Assembly (NCBI GenBank): GCA_021798415.1
Contig: JAJZGO010000007.1
Coordinates: 1-29,829, forward strand
Reading direction: 5' to 3'
Source: Thermoplasmata archaeon
GTDB taxonomy: Archaea > Thermoplasmatota > Thermoplasmata > Lutacidiplasmatales > UBA184
DNA length: 29,829 nt
Positions 13,910-21,195 of this stretch are shown here, in pieces (position 1 is the first letter of the stretch; every line of letters begins with the position of its first letter). Under the pieces are notes generated by a model. That model was not told the origin of the DNA. It saw only the letters and a program-made list of their open reading frames with translations, and ran no database searches. The translations under genes and the position numbers were made by a program.

Positions 13910-16900
13910 CGGGCCGACCGATGCCGGGCAAGGTCCTCGTCCTCGGGAGCGGCGCCCTCAAGATCGGGGAGGCCGGCGAGTTCGACTATTCCGGCAGCCA
14001 GTGCCTGAAGGCGCTCGCCGAGGAGGGCGTCTACTCGATCGTCGTCAACCCGAACATCGCTACCCTGCAGACCGACCCGCCGAAGCACGGACGCGTCTAC
14101 TTCCAGCCGATCGTCCCCGAGTTCGTCGCCCCGATCCTCGAGGCGGAGCGGCCGGACGGGATCCTGCTCAGCTTCGGGGGCCAGACGGCGCTCAACTGCG
14201 GCGTCCAGCTCTCGGACTCGGGAGCGCTCCGGCGCACCGGTACCCGGGTGCTCGGGACCCCGCTCGCCGGCATCAAGGCGACCGAGGACCGGGCCCGGTT
14301 CGTCCGGGCCATGGCGAAGGCCGGCGTGCCGACCCTACCGAGCCGGGCGGTCTATTCCTACGAGGAGGCGCTCGAGGCCGCCGGGGAGCTCGGCTACCCC
14401 GTCATGGTGCGGGTCGCCTTCACGCTCGGCGGCAAGGGCGGCGGCGTCGCGCGGAGCCGCGAGGAGCTCGCCGAAGTCGTCGGCCGCGGGCTCCGTGCGA
14501 GCCCGGTCGGCCAGGTCCTTCTCGAACGGTACGTCGGGACGTTCAAGCAGCTCGAGTACGAGGTCGTCCGCGACGCGAAGGGGAACGCGCTCACGGTCTG
14601 CAACATGGAGAACGTCCTGTCCATGCGGGTCCACACCGGGGACAACATCGTCATCGCCCCGAGCCAGACCCTGACCGACCACGAGTACCAGATGCTGCGT
14701 CGGGCGGCGTTGCGCGCCGTCGAACACGTCGGGGTCGTCGGCGAGTGCAACATCCAGTTCTGCCTCGACCCGGAGAGCGAGGAGTACTACGCGATCGAGA
14801 TCAACGCCCGGCTCTCGCGCTCGAGCGCGCTCGCGAGCAAGGCGACCGGCTACCCGCTCGCGTACGTCGCGGCGAAGCTCGCGCTCGGCTACACGCTCCC
14901 CGAGCTCAAGAACCGGGTCACGGGGGTCACGACGGCCTGCTTCGAGCCCGCGCTCGACTACGTGGTCGTGAAGCTCCCGCGCTGGGACCTCGACAAGTTC
15001 GAGCGCGCCGACCGACGGCTCGGCCCGGCGATGAAGTCGGTCGGGGAGGTGATGGGGATCGGCGCCTCGTTCCCCGAAGCGCTCTCGAAGGCCGTTCGGA
15101 TGAGCGACCCGCGCGCCGACCTCATCCCGCCGGACGAGGTCCGCGCGCCCGACGCGATCCTCGCCGACCTCGCGAGCCCGACGCCGGACATCCTCGTCCG
15201 GGTGCTCGAAGGGCTGCGCGCGGGCATCGACCCGGCGACCGTCGGCCGCACGTCGTACATCGACCGCTGGTTCGTGGACGAGCTCGCGGAGATCGAGCGC
15301 GTCCACCGCGACCTCGTCGCCGCCCCCCCGGGGCCGCTGCCGGCGACGCTCGTGCGGCGGGCGAAGGAGCTCGGCCTCTCCGACCGGGCGGTCGGGCGGG
15401 CGTCGCGCCGGGACGAGGAGGAGGTGCGACGCCAGCGCCTCGCGGCCGGGATCCGTCCGCGCGTGCGGATGATCGACACGCTCGCCGGCGAGTGGCCCGC
15501 CCGCACGAACTACCTCTACCTCACCTACCGGGCCGACGCGGACGACGTCGCGCCGATGCCCGCGGGCTCGGTGCTCGTCCTCGGGGCGGGCCCGTACCGC
15601 ATCGGCTCGAGCGTCGAGTTCGACTGGTCGACGATGAACCTCGTGGACGGGCTCAAGGCGGAAGGCGTCCCGGGCGTCGCGCTGCTCAACTCGAACCCCG
15701 AGACCGTTTCGACCGACTACGACCGCTCGGACCGCCTCTACTTCGAGGAGATCACCCTCGAGCGGGTGCGCGATGTCCAGGACTTCGAGAGCTTCGACGG
15801 CGTCGTGACGTGCGTCGGCAGCCAGATCGCCCAGAACCTCGCCCCGCTCCTCCACATGTGCGGGATCCCGATCCTCGGCACCGCGCCCGAGTCGATCGAC
15901 TCGGCCGAGGACCGCGCGCGCTTCGCGCGCCTGCTCGAGCGCCTCGAGATCCCTCAGCCCGCCTGGAGGGCGTTCCGCACGGTCGAGGAGGCGAGCGCGT
16001 TCGCCGACGACGTCGGCTACCCCGTGCTCGTCCGGCCGTCGTACGTGCTCTCGGGCCAGGCGATGCGCGTGATCTCGGGCCGCGCCGACCTCGCGCGGTT
16101 CCTCTCGGAGGCCGCGCGCGTCTCCCCGGAGCACCCGGTCGTGATCACGAAGTTCGTGGAAGGGGCGGACGAGGTCGAGCTCGACGGCATCTCGGACGGC
16201 GAGCGCGTGCTGATCGCCGGGGTCATCGAGCACGTCGAGCGGGCCGGGGTCCACTCGGGCGACGCGATCTTCTGCCTTCCGCCCCGGCACACCTCGGCGG
16301 AGGTGCAGGCGATGCTCCTCGACGCCGCGCGACGGCTCGCCCGCACGCTCTCGATCCGCGGGCCGTTCAACGTCCAGTTCCTCGTGAAGGACGGCAGTTA
16401 CCAGATCATCGAGCTCAACCTCCGGGCGAGCCGCTCCCTGCCGTTCCTCGCGAAGGCGACCGGCGTGCCGCTTTTGCGCGAGGCGGCCCGCGCGATGCTC
16501 GGCCGGCCGGTCTCGCTCGACGGGGTCGCACCGCTCCCCGCCGGTCGCTGGGGCGTCAAGGTCCCGCAGTTCTCGTTCCTCCAGCTGAGCGGCTCGGACC
16601 CGCTCCTCGGCGTCGAGATGCAGTCGACCGGCGAGGTCGCCTGCTTCGGGCCAACGTTCTCGGACGCGCTCGTGAAGGCGCTCGTCGCGACCGGGGTGCG
16701 GCTGGTCCCCCGCCGCGGGACCGCGTTCCTCTCGGTCGGGGGGCCGCGGCTCAAGGAGGAGCTCTGGCCCGTCGCCGAACGGCTGCGGGCCCTCGGGTTC
16801 CGGATCGCCGCGACAGAGGACACCGGGGCGTTCCTCACCGGGCGCGGGTTACGGGGCGTCCGGACCCTCCACAAGGTCTCCGAGCCGGACCGGCGGCCGA

Positions 16901-17247
16901 ACGTGCGCGAAGCGCTCGACCGGGGAGAGATCGACGTCCTCCTCAACGTGCCGCTCTCCCTGACCCAGGAGAAGTTCGAGCGGATGCTCGAGGACGAGTA
17001 CGTCCTGCGCCGCCGGGCGGTCGAGCTCGGGATCCCGCTCTTCACGAGCCTCGAGGCGTTCGCCGCCTACATCGAGGGCGTCGCGTGGCTCGACGGGCAC
17101 CCGCTCACGGTCGACGCGCTCTACGGGAGCCCGGAACCCGAGCGGGGCGCCGGTCGCCGGCCGACCGCGCGCGAGATCCCGGTCGTGCCGCGGCGCCGAC
17201 GGGCGCGCGCGCGCCGGGCGAACCGGCGCCGGATCTCGGCCGCCTAG
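13906..17247 (+). CDS. carB: Carbamoyl-phosphate synthase large subunit
   Basis: CarB makes carbamoyl phosphate from bicarbonate, ammonia and two ATP. At 1113 residues it is full length plus a basic tail. The first ATP-grasp half begins with LVLGSGALKIGEAGEFDYSG and contains the GGKGGG loop near 177-182. The middle oligomerisation domain ends with IDTLAGEWPA. The second half starts with VLGAGPYRIGSSVEFDWS, and an MGS-like C-terminal regulatory domain (about 935-1070) has VLLNVPLS. The last 25 residues, PRRRRARARRANRRR and neighbours, are strongly basic and unusual for the family. The start is the ATG at 13906 overlapping the carA stop; the frame is open further upstream but that part is a carA shadow. 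The stop TAG shares CTAG with the stop of the convergent gene. Confidence 0.96.
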   Translation: MTGRPMPGKVLVLGSGALKIGEAGEFDYSGSQCLKALAEEGVYSIVVNPNIATLQTDPPKHGRVYFQPIVPEFVAPILEAERPDGILLSFGGQTALNCGVQLSDSGALRRTGTRVLGTPLAGIKATEDRARFVRAMAKAGVPTLPSRAVYSYEEALEAAGELGYPVMVRVAFTLGGKGGGVARSREELAEVVGRGLRASPVGQVLLERYVGTFKQLEYEVVRDAKGNALTVCNMENVLSMRVHTGDNIVIAPSQTLTDHEYQMLRRAALRAVEHVGVVGECNIQFCLDPESEEYYAIEINARLSRSSALASKATGYPLAYVAAKLALGYTLPELKNRVTGVTTACFEPALDYVVVKLPRWDLDKFERADRRLGPAMKSVGEVMGIGASFPEALSKAVRMSDPRADLIPPDEVRAPDAILADLASPTPDILVRVLEGLRAGIDPATVGRTSYIDRWFVDELAEIERVHRDLVAAPPGPLPATLVRRAKELGLSDRAVGRASRRDEEEVRRQRLAAGIRPRVRMIDTLAGEWPARTNYLYLTYRADADDVAPMPAGSVLVLGAGPYRIGSSVEFDWSTMNLVDGLKAEGVPGVALLNSNPETVSTDYDRSDRLYFEEITLERVRDVQDFESFDGVVTCVGSQIAQNLAPLLHMCGIPILGTAPESIDSAEDRARFARLLERLEIPQPAWRAFRTVEEASAFADDVGYPVLVRPSYVLSGQAMRVISGRADLARFLSEAARVSPEHPVVITKFVEGADEVELDGISDGERVLIAGVIEHVERAGVHSGDAIFCLPPRHTSAEVQAMLLDAARRLARTLSIRGPFNVQFLVKDGSYQIIELNLRASRSLPFLAKATGVPLLREAARAMLGRPVSLDGVAPLPAGRWGVKVPQFSFLQLSGSDPLLGVEMQSTGEVACFGPTFSDALVKALVATGVRLVPRRGTAFLSVGGPRLKEELWPVAERLRALGFRIAATEDTGAFLTGRGLRGVRTLHKVSEPDRRPNVREALDRGEIDVLLNVPLSLTQEKFERMLEDEYVLRRRAVELGIPLFTSLEAFAAYIEGVAWLDGHPLTVDALYGSPEPERGAGRRPTAREIPVVPRRRRARARRANRRRISAA

Positions 17248-17921
17248 CGGTAGGCGAGCGGGAACTTCGTGAGCGAGTACTCGGGCACGACCGTCGACGT
17301 GTCGAGGATCTCGGGGATCCCGCGGATGCGGTCGGTCACGAAGTCGAGCACGCGACGCTTCGACGCGGTCGGGGGAGCGAAGTCGAGGACGACCAGGATG
17401 TCCCAGTCCCCCGTCAGGAAGTGGAGCTCCTTCACTTCGGGCAGCGTCTCGAGGATGCGGCGGATCCGGTCGAGGTCGCCGCCCTTGACCTTGAGGTAGG
17501 AGAACGCGCGGACGCTCTTCAGGTCCGCGGGCATGATCGCGGCGATCTCCTCCGGCGTGAACTGCTCCACGCCCTCGAGCCGGAGGCCGAGCGGGGAGAT
17601 GAGGACCGGGAACTTCTGCACGCCGCGCAGGTGCTCGGTGATGAGCCGCTCGAGCCGACCCGCCTTCTCGACGTCGATCACGCGGACCTTGTAGCCCCGA
17701 CGGGCCGCCGACTCCTCGACGTGCGCCACGCACCGCGACTGGTCGTCGGAGAGGAAGTAGACCGGCTCGCCGACGCCGGGCATCTCGTCGCCCCCGCCGC
17801 TCGCGGCGTGCGTGGGGGCCGTCATCGGCGCGGTGGAGGAGGTGGCGGGGGCGCGGTAGAACGTGGTGACGGCCTTCTTCGACTGCACGTAGAGCGTGAG
17901 CTCGCGGGATTCGTCGGGCAT
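17244..17921 (-). CDS. Fusion of a thioredoxin-like fold with an Lrp/AsnC RAM domain
   Basis: The 225-residue protein has a polar N-terminus of about 50 residues, then two domains. Residues 52-130 look like a glutaredoxin/thioredoxin fold: strand EPVYFLS, a helix start with SRC (Cys64, the only Cys), strand YKVRVIDVE, helix, the cis-Pro-like KFPVLIS (103-109) and a final LEGVEQFTPEEIAAIM. Residues 136-220 match the RAM/AsnC ligand-binding domain (VRAFSYLKVKGGDLDRI, then VKELHFLTGDWDILVVLDF). The helix-turn-helix of Lrp regulators is absent. It may sense a small effector or thiol state and act through a partner; that is inference. The TATA box at 17947-17954 supports the ATG at 17921 as a leaderless start. 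Its stop overlaps the carB stop. Confidence 0.75.
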   Translation of the reverse strand: MPDESRELTLYVQSKKAVTTFYRAPATSSTAPMTAPTHAASGGGDEMPGVGEPVYFLSDDQSRCVAHVEESAARRGYKVRVIDVEKAGRLERLITEHLRGVQKFPVLISPLGLRLEGVEQFTPEEIAAIMPADLKSVRAFSYLKVKGGDLDRIRRILETLPEVKELHFLTGDWDILVVLDFAPPTASKRRVLDFVTDRIRGIPEILDTSTVVPEYSLTKFPLAYR

Positions 17922-17946
17922 GGACGTCCGTGGAACCGGGCCGACC

Positions 17947-17954
17947 TATTTAAT
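17947..17954 (-). promoter_or_regulatory. TATA box of the Trx-RAM gene
   Basis: TATTTAAT on plus reads ATTAAATA on minus, a near-consensus archaeal TATA box 26-33 nt before the ATG at 17921, predicting a leaderless mRNA. Confidence 0.65.
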
Positions 17955-17970
17955 CCAATTCGGCGAGGGG

Positions 17971-17991
17971 CCCCCGCCCGGAGGGCGGGGG
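17971..17991 (-). terminator. GC-rich hairpin downstream of ssb
   Basis: CCCCCGCCC (17971-17979) and GGGCGGGGG (17983-17991) form a perfect 9-bp stem with a 3-nt loop, 36 nt past the ssb stop on the minus strand and just upstream of the Trx-RAM TATA box. No U-run follows, so it may mark or protect the ssb 3' end rather than be a simple intrinsic terminator. Confidence 0.4.
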
Positions 17992-18026
17992 AAGGGGTTC
18001 AGGGACGACCGGGGGGACCCGGCCGC

Positions 18027-18539
18027 CTAGTAGCGCTTGTAGCTGTCGGAGCGCTCGTGACCGCCGCCGCCACCGCCACCACGGTGACCGCCGCCGCCGT
18101 AGCCGCCGCCGCCACCGCCACCGCCACCGCGGTCACGGTAGCCGCCGCCGCCACCGCCGCCGAACGACCGCCGCTCGCTCTCGAACTCCTGCTGGCTCAT
18201 GTCGAGCGACGCGTTCACGTCGCCGACCGAGTCGGTGGACTTCGAGAGGTTGCCGTAGCGGCCCACGTTGAGGCGCATGTGGCCTCGCACGAGGGACACG
18301 TAGCCGTTGTCGACGAGGATCGTCTCGTCCTTCTGGATCGAGCCGATCTGCTCGTTCCACAGGGAGAGGATGATGGTCGCCGTGTCGTCGCCGACGACGG
18401 CCTCGCAGACCTTTCGGGGGTCTCCGAACTTGCCCATCACTTCTTTCGCCTCGCCTACGCCGACCACCTTGGCCAGCACGTTCACTTGCTTCGAGTTCGG
18501 CGTCAGGTCTCGCACTTTCGTCAGGGGTTTGTCTGTCAT
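18027..18539 (-). CDS. ssb: Single-stranded DNA-binding protein, archaeal OB-fold with Gly-rich tail
   Basis: A 170-residue SSB of the crenarchaeal/SOSS-B type. Residues 10-105 form one OB fold, with VRDLTPNSKQVNVLAKVVG, then VVGDDTATIILSLW (48-61) and VRGHMRLNVGRYG (84-96), close to the layout of Sulfolobus SSB (LKPNMESVNV, IVGDETGRVKLTLWG). After a short linker, residues 127-160 are nearly all Gly with a few Tyr, Arg and His, and the protein ends in SDSYKRY. The Gly-rich tail is known in related SSBs to be flexible and to recruit partners. Start at ATG 18539 is preceded by GAAGGCGAGA, a possible ribosome binding site. A leader of some 60-90 nt is likely, because no TATA box lies at leaderless distance. 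Confidence 0.9.
   Translation of the reverse strand: MTDKPLTKVRDLTPNSKQVNVLAKVVGVGEAKEVMGKFGDPRKVCEAVVGDDTATIILSLWNEQIGSIQKDETILVDNGYVSLVRGHMRLNVGRYGNLSKSTDSVGDVNASLDMSQQEFESERRSFGGGGGGGYRDRGGGGGGGGGYGGGGHRGGGGGGGHERSDSYKRY
18060..18161 (-). repeat. Low-complexity GGN repeat encoding the SSB Gly-rich tail
   Basis: A run of CCGCCACCG-type triplets encodes residues 127-160 of the SSB. Tract length probably varies between strains, and assembly or polymerase slippage errors are possible here. Confidence 0.8.
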
Positions 18540-18554
18540 GGTCGTCTCGCCTTC

Positions 18555-18583
18555 TTCGTTCGCGTTTCGCGTTCGCTTTCGTT
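18555..18583 (-). promoter_or_regulatory. CGAA-repeat in the ssb leader
   Basis: On the minus strand the leader carries five CGAA units in 29 nt (GAAAGCGAACGCGAAACGCG and onward), ending 16 nt before the start codon. It is purine-rich and unstructured and could help ribosome loading or serve as a binding site for the SSB itself; no direct evidence. Confidence 0.3.
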
Positions 18584-18700
18584 GGGAATCGTAGAGCGAC
18601 AGTCGGGTCGCGCGAACACTCGTCGCAAAACTAGGACGGGCGGGACGCTCGAGTCGGGCCGGCTCTGGGATTCCTCAACGCCTCATCAGAACGGCGAGGA

Positions 18701-18734
18701 TATAAACTCGACGCCGTGCGGTGGGACCGCACGG
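18701..18734 (+). promoter_or_regulatory. TATA box with perfect palindrome for the TPR gene
   Basis: TATAAAC (18701-18707) is followed six bases later by a perfect 9-bp inverted repeat, CCGTGCGGT (18714-18722) and ACCGCACGG (18726-18734), spacer GGG. The expected transcription start, about 18728, falls inside the repeat, as for a repressor operator. It could alternatively form a hairpin near the 5' end of the RNA. Confidence 0.55.
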
Positions 18735-18772
18735 CCCGGGCCGCGGCGGCGTGTCGGCCTCCCCCCGCGCGA

Positions 18773-18817
18773 GGGACGGGAGAGCTTTTCCGAGGAACGG
18801 CCGTCCCGTGCGACGGG
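18773..18817 (+). promoter_or_regulatory. Two mutually exclusive hairpins in the TPR leader
   Basis: GGGACGG (18773-18779) can pair with CCGTCCC (18801-18807), while CCCGT (18805-18809) can pair with ACGGG (18813-18817). Both use 18805-18807, so only one can form at a time. The second hairpin ends 7 nt before the GTG start and could cover the ribosome binding region. In GC-rich DNA such pairings also occur by chance. Confidence 0.3.
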
Positions 18818-18824
18818 TCCGGGT

Positions 18825-19568
18825 GTGAACCAGACGTTCGACATCGCGGTTCACTACTTGCTCCGCCGGGAGTACCCCGACGCGGTCCGCGCCTTCCGCG
18901 AGGTCGTCCACGACGAGCCGACGAACGCCGCCGCCTGGTCGTACTACGGCATCGCGCTCGCCCACCTCGGACGGGCCCCGGAGGCGGAGGCCGCCCTCGC
19001 CCGCGCGGTCGCCCTCGCCCCGCGCAACCCCGAGGCGTGGTTCCATCTCGGCGTCGCGCGGTCGCTCCGGGAGGAGTGGGGCGAGGCCGCGAGCGCCTAC
19101 CGCCGGGCGGTCGCGCTCGTTCCCGACGATATGGTCGCCTGGCACCGGCTCGGCGTGGCGCTCGCGGAGAGCGGTGACGAGGTCGCCGCGTCGGCCGCCT
19201 TCGAGCGCGCGCTCGTCCTCTCGCGGGAGGTCCCGAACGCCGAAGGGACCGACCCGGCCGCACGGACGCGCGCGGACGACCACGTCGAGGAGACCGGCGA
19301 GCGGGAAGGGTCCCGCGAGGCGAAGAGCTGGCTCGACCTCGCGCTCTCGCTCCTGAGCCTCGGCGACGAGGAGGAGGCGGTCGCCGCGTACGAGCGGGCG
19401 TACACGCTCGATCCCGAGCGCGCGCAGCACTCCCTCTTCTATCCGATGCTCCGCCTGCTCACCGCCGTCCAGGGGGGGCCCGAGGAACCGGCGGCGGGGC
19501 CGGAGCGCCCGAGGGGCCCCGACGGCGCGCCGCCGCGACCCCCGACCCGCCGGCCCGAGGTCTTCTAG
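18825..19568 (+). CDS. Tetratricopeptide-repeat protein
   Basis: The 247-residue protein is almost entirely TPR helices: units at about 3-32, 36-67, 70-101, 104-135 and, after a charged linker (137-165), 167-200. Typical TPR residues are seen, for example AWSYYGIALAHLGRAPEAEAAL and AWFHLGVARSLREEWGEAASAYRRAVALVP split over two units. The final 30 residues are Pro/Arg/Gly-rich. There is no signal peptide or membrane segment, so it is probably a cytosolic scaffold; the partner is unknown. The GTG at 18825 is the only suitable start where TPR homology begins; the frame is open far upstream but that part is a shadow of other genes. The predicted mRNA has a leader of about 95 nt, unusual here. The gene is divergent from ssb. 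Confidence 0.85.
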   Translation: MNQTFDIAVHYLLRREYPDAVRAFREVVHDEPTNAAAWSYYGIALAHLGRAPEAEAALARAVALAPRNPEAWFHLGVARSLREEWGEAASAYRRAVALVPDDMVAWHRLGVALAESGDEVAASAAFERALVLSREVPNAEGTDPAARTRADDHVEETGEREGSREAKSWLDLALSLLSLGDEEEAVAAYERAYTLDPERAQHSLFYPMLRLLTAVQGGPEEPAAGPERPRGPDGAPPRPPTRRPEVF

Positions 19569-19628
19569 GGCGGGCCGGGGCGTTCGGACGACCGGGGCCC
19601 GGTCCGCGCACCGGGCCGGCCCGCGGGC

Positions 19629-20777
19629 CTACAGGGGCTTCGGGGCCGTGGTGACGATCGTCGACTCGGCCCACTCCTTCACCTTCTCCCGCGCCTCGGC
19701 GTGGCGGCGGTAGAAGGCGTGGATCCGCTCGAGGACCTGGGACTTGCACTCCCCGCAGAGGAGCGTCCCCGATCGGCAGCCGTCGGTGACCTCGCGGAAT
19801 TTCTCCTCGGACTCGGCGAACCGCGTCCGCCACAGCGCCCAGACCGAGCAGACCTCGGGGGTCGCCCCGAGCCGCCGCTGCTCCTCGACGGTCGCCCGCC
19901 CACCCGTGAAGGCATTGCGGACCTTGCGGTCGACGACCGCCTTAGGGTCGTTCAGGAAGAGCGCATTGTCGGCGCGGTCGCCGGTCGTCGACATCACGTT
20001 CTCGCCGAGAAGGCCGGGGATCATCTGGCTGTGGAGGAGCGCCGGCTTCGGGTACCCGAGCCCTTCGGCGATGTCCCGCGTGACCCGGAAGTGGGGGTCC
20101 TGGTCGATGCCGCAGGGGATCAGGCACGGGACCGTGCGCCCCTCCGCCCACGACGGCCAGAAGCACGGCACGCTCTGGAGCGCCGTGTAGAAGACGAGGC
20201 CGATGTTCGTGCTCGGCTCGAAGCCGAAGACCGCCTTGACGGTCGAGTACGGGATCTTGCGAGCGACGCGGATCGCGAGCGGGTAGAGCGCCGCGATCGA
20301 CCGGGAGTCGAAGAAGACGTGCGTGCGCTTCGGGTCGAAGCCGAGCGCGAGGATGTCGTAGAGGTTCTCGAGGCCCCAGGAGGCTGTCTCCTCCCGGGTG
20401 AGCCCGCCGCGCGCCCAGTACTTCTCGTCGTCCGTGATCTGGATGTACATCGGGACGTGGAGCCGCTCCTGGAACCACCGGCAGAGCTCGAACGGCACGA
20501 GATGGGAGGTGTGGAGGGGGCCGCTCGGGCCCCGCCCGGAGTAGAGGAAGAACGGGTGCCCCTTCGCGTGGCCATCGAGGAGCGCGGCCAGGTCCCGGTG
20601 CGAGTAGTAGACGCCCCGGCGCAAGAGCGGATGCAGGTCGCCACCGGTCGCCGCGCGGACCCGCTCGAGGAGCTCGGGCGAGAGCTCCTGCGTGCCGAAC
20701 AGCTCGCGCAGGCGCTCGTAGTCGATCCGGCCCTTCACCTCGTACGGCGTGACGACGAACTCCTCGGATCCCGGCAC
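19629..20777 (-). CDS. trpS: Tryptophanyl-tRNA synthetase, archaeal/eukaryotic type
   Basis: TrpRS charges tRNA-Trp with tryptophan. The 382-residue protein fits archaeal TrpRS: an N-terminal part with VTPYEVKGRIDYERLRELFG (9-28), the Rossmann domain opening with YSGRGPSGPLHTSHL (79-93; HIGH-like loop), QITDDEKYW (113-121), PCGIDQDPHFRVTRDIA (221-237), and a helical C-terminal domain with CRSGTLLCGECK (334-345). The second signature, normally KMSAS followed by AIFL, reads NVMSTTGDRADNALFL (260-274); the Lys before Met is Val. Either the loop has diverged or catalysis uses another Lys. Start is GTG at 20777, 15 nt after the stop of a small zinc-protein gene that is probably in the same transcript. 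Confidence 0.9.
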   Translation of the reverse strand: MPGSEEFVVTPYEVKGRIDYERLRELFGTQELSPELLERVRAATGGDLHPLLRRGVYYSHRDLAALLDGHAKGHPFFLYSGRGPSGPLHTSHLVPFELCRWFQERLHVPMYIQITDDEKYWARGGLTREETASWGLENLYDILALGFDPKRTHVFFDSRSIAALYPLAIRVARKIPYSTVKAVFGFEPSTNIGLVFYTALQSVPCFWPSWAEGRTVPCLIPCGIDQDPHFRVTRDIAEGLGYPKPALLHSQMIPGLLGENVMSTTGDRADNALFLNDPKAVVDRKVRNAFTGGRATVEEQRRLGATPEVCSVWALWRTRFAESEEKFREVTDGCRSGTLLCGECKSQVLERIHAFYRRHAEAREKVKEWAESTIVTTAPKPL

Positions 20778-20792
20778 GTCGCAACCCTCGTA

Positions 20793-21101
20793 CTAGCCTT
20801 CCGGAAAGGTGATCTTCGACAAGATCGCTTCGCGTTCGGCGAGGGGGACCCCGGCGCTCGACAGGGCGTCGGCGACGCACGTCCGGGAGTGCTCGAAATG
20901 GATCGTGTGCCCGCACGAGGGGCAGGACCCCCAGCCCTGGATCAGCCCCCGCAGCCCTTCGCGGGACGTCGACGAATCCCGTCGGGCGAACCGGTCCACG
21001 AGGATCGCGGCCCCGGCGGAGCTTTCGAGGTTCGTGAGCGGTACCCGCACCGGCGTGTTGCAGACCGGACAACGGGCCGGGTTCCGGCAGGTGCATGCCA
21101 T
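20793..21101 (-). CDS. Small Cys-rich zinc protein upstream of trpS
   Basis: From the ATG at 21101 the 102-residue protein starts with MACTCRNPARCPVC (Cys 3, 5, 11, 14) and later has CPSCGHTIHFEHSRTC (60-75), enough to bind one or two zinc ions. The rest is helical with no known catalytic motif, ending in LSKITFPEG. The frame is open to 21458, but that part overlaps the opposite-strand winged-helix gene and is low complexity. TTTTTAGGG on minus (21138-21130) lies 30-37 nt upstream, supporting 21101 as a leaderless start. It is followed by trpS after 15 nt. A link to tRNA charging or to a tryptophan response is possible but unproven. I do not recognise a named family. Confidence 0.7.
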   Translation of the reverse strand: MACTCRNPARCPVCNTPVRVPLTNLESSAGAAILVDRFARRDSSTSREGLRGLIQGWGSCPSCGHTIHFEHSRTCVADALSSAGVPLAEREAILSKITFPEG

Positions 21102-21130
21102 GGACGCCCAGGGTACCTGCCGCGGGGCCC

Positions 21131-21170
21131 TAAAAAGCCCGCCGTCCTCTCGACCTATACGTTCTATACC
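21131..21170. promoter_or_regulatory. Divergent promoters of the zinc-protein/trpS operon and the first winged-helix gene
   Basis: Minus strand: CTTTTTA (21137-21131), about 30-36 nt before the ATG at 21101. Plus strand: TTCTATACC (21162-21170), 26-34 nt before the ATG at 21196, with a second CTATAC nine bases upstream (21155-21160). Both predict leaderless mRNAs. Confidence 0.55.
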
Positions 21171-21195
21171 CCCCGGCACGCTCGCGCACGGGACG

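Noticed and set aside
14335..16290. 651-codon open frame antisense to carB
   Set aside because: No recognisable domain; composition mirrors the carB codons.
18060..18161. CRISPR-like or tandem repeat array
   Set aside because: It is an in-frame Gly-rich coding tract of the SSB, with no spacers or constant repeats.
14001..18824. Very long plus-strand open frame leading into the TPR gene
   Set aside because: It crosses carB, the Trx-RAM gene and ssb out of frame with low-complexity product. TPR homology starts only at about 18825.
18716..19177. Alternative 153-codon gene starting at the TPR promoter palindrome
   Set aside because: The product is low complexity and in a different frame from the clear TPR repeats.
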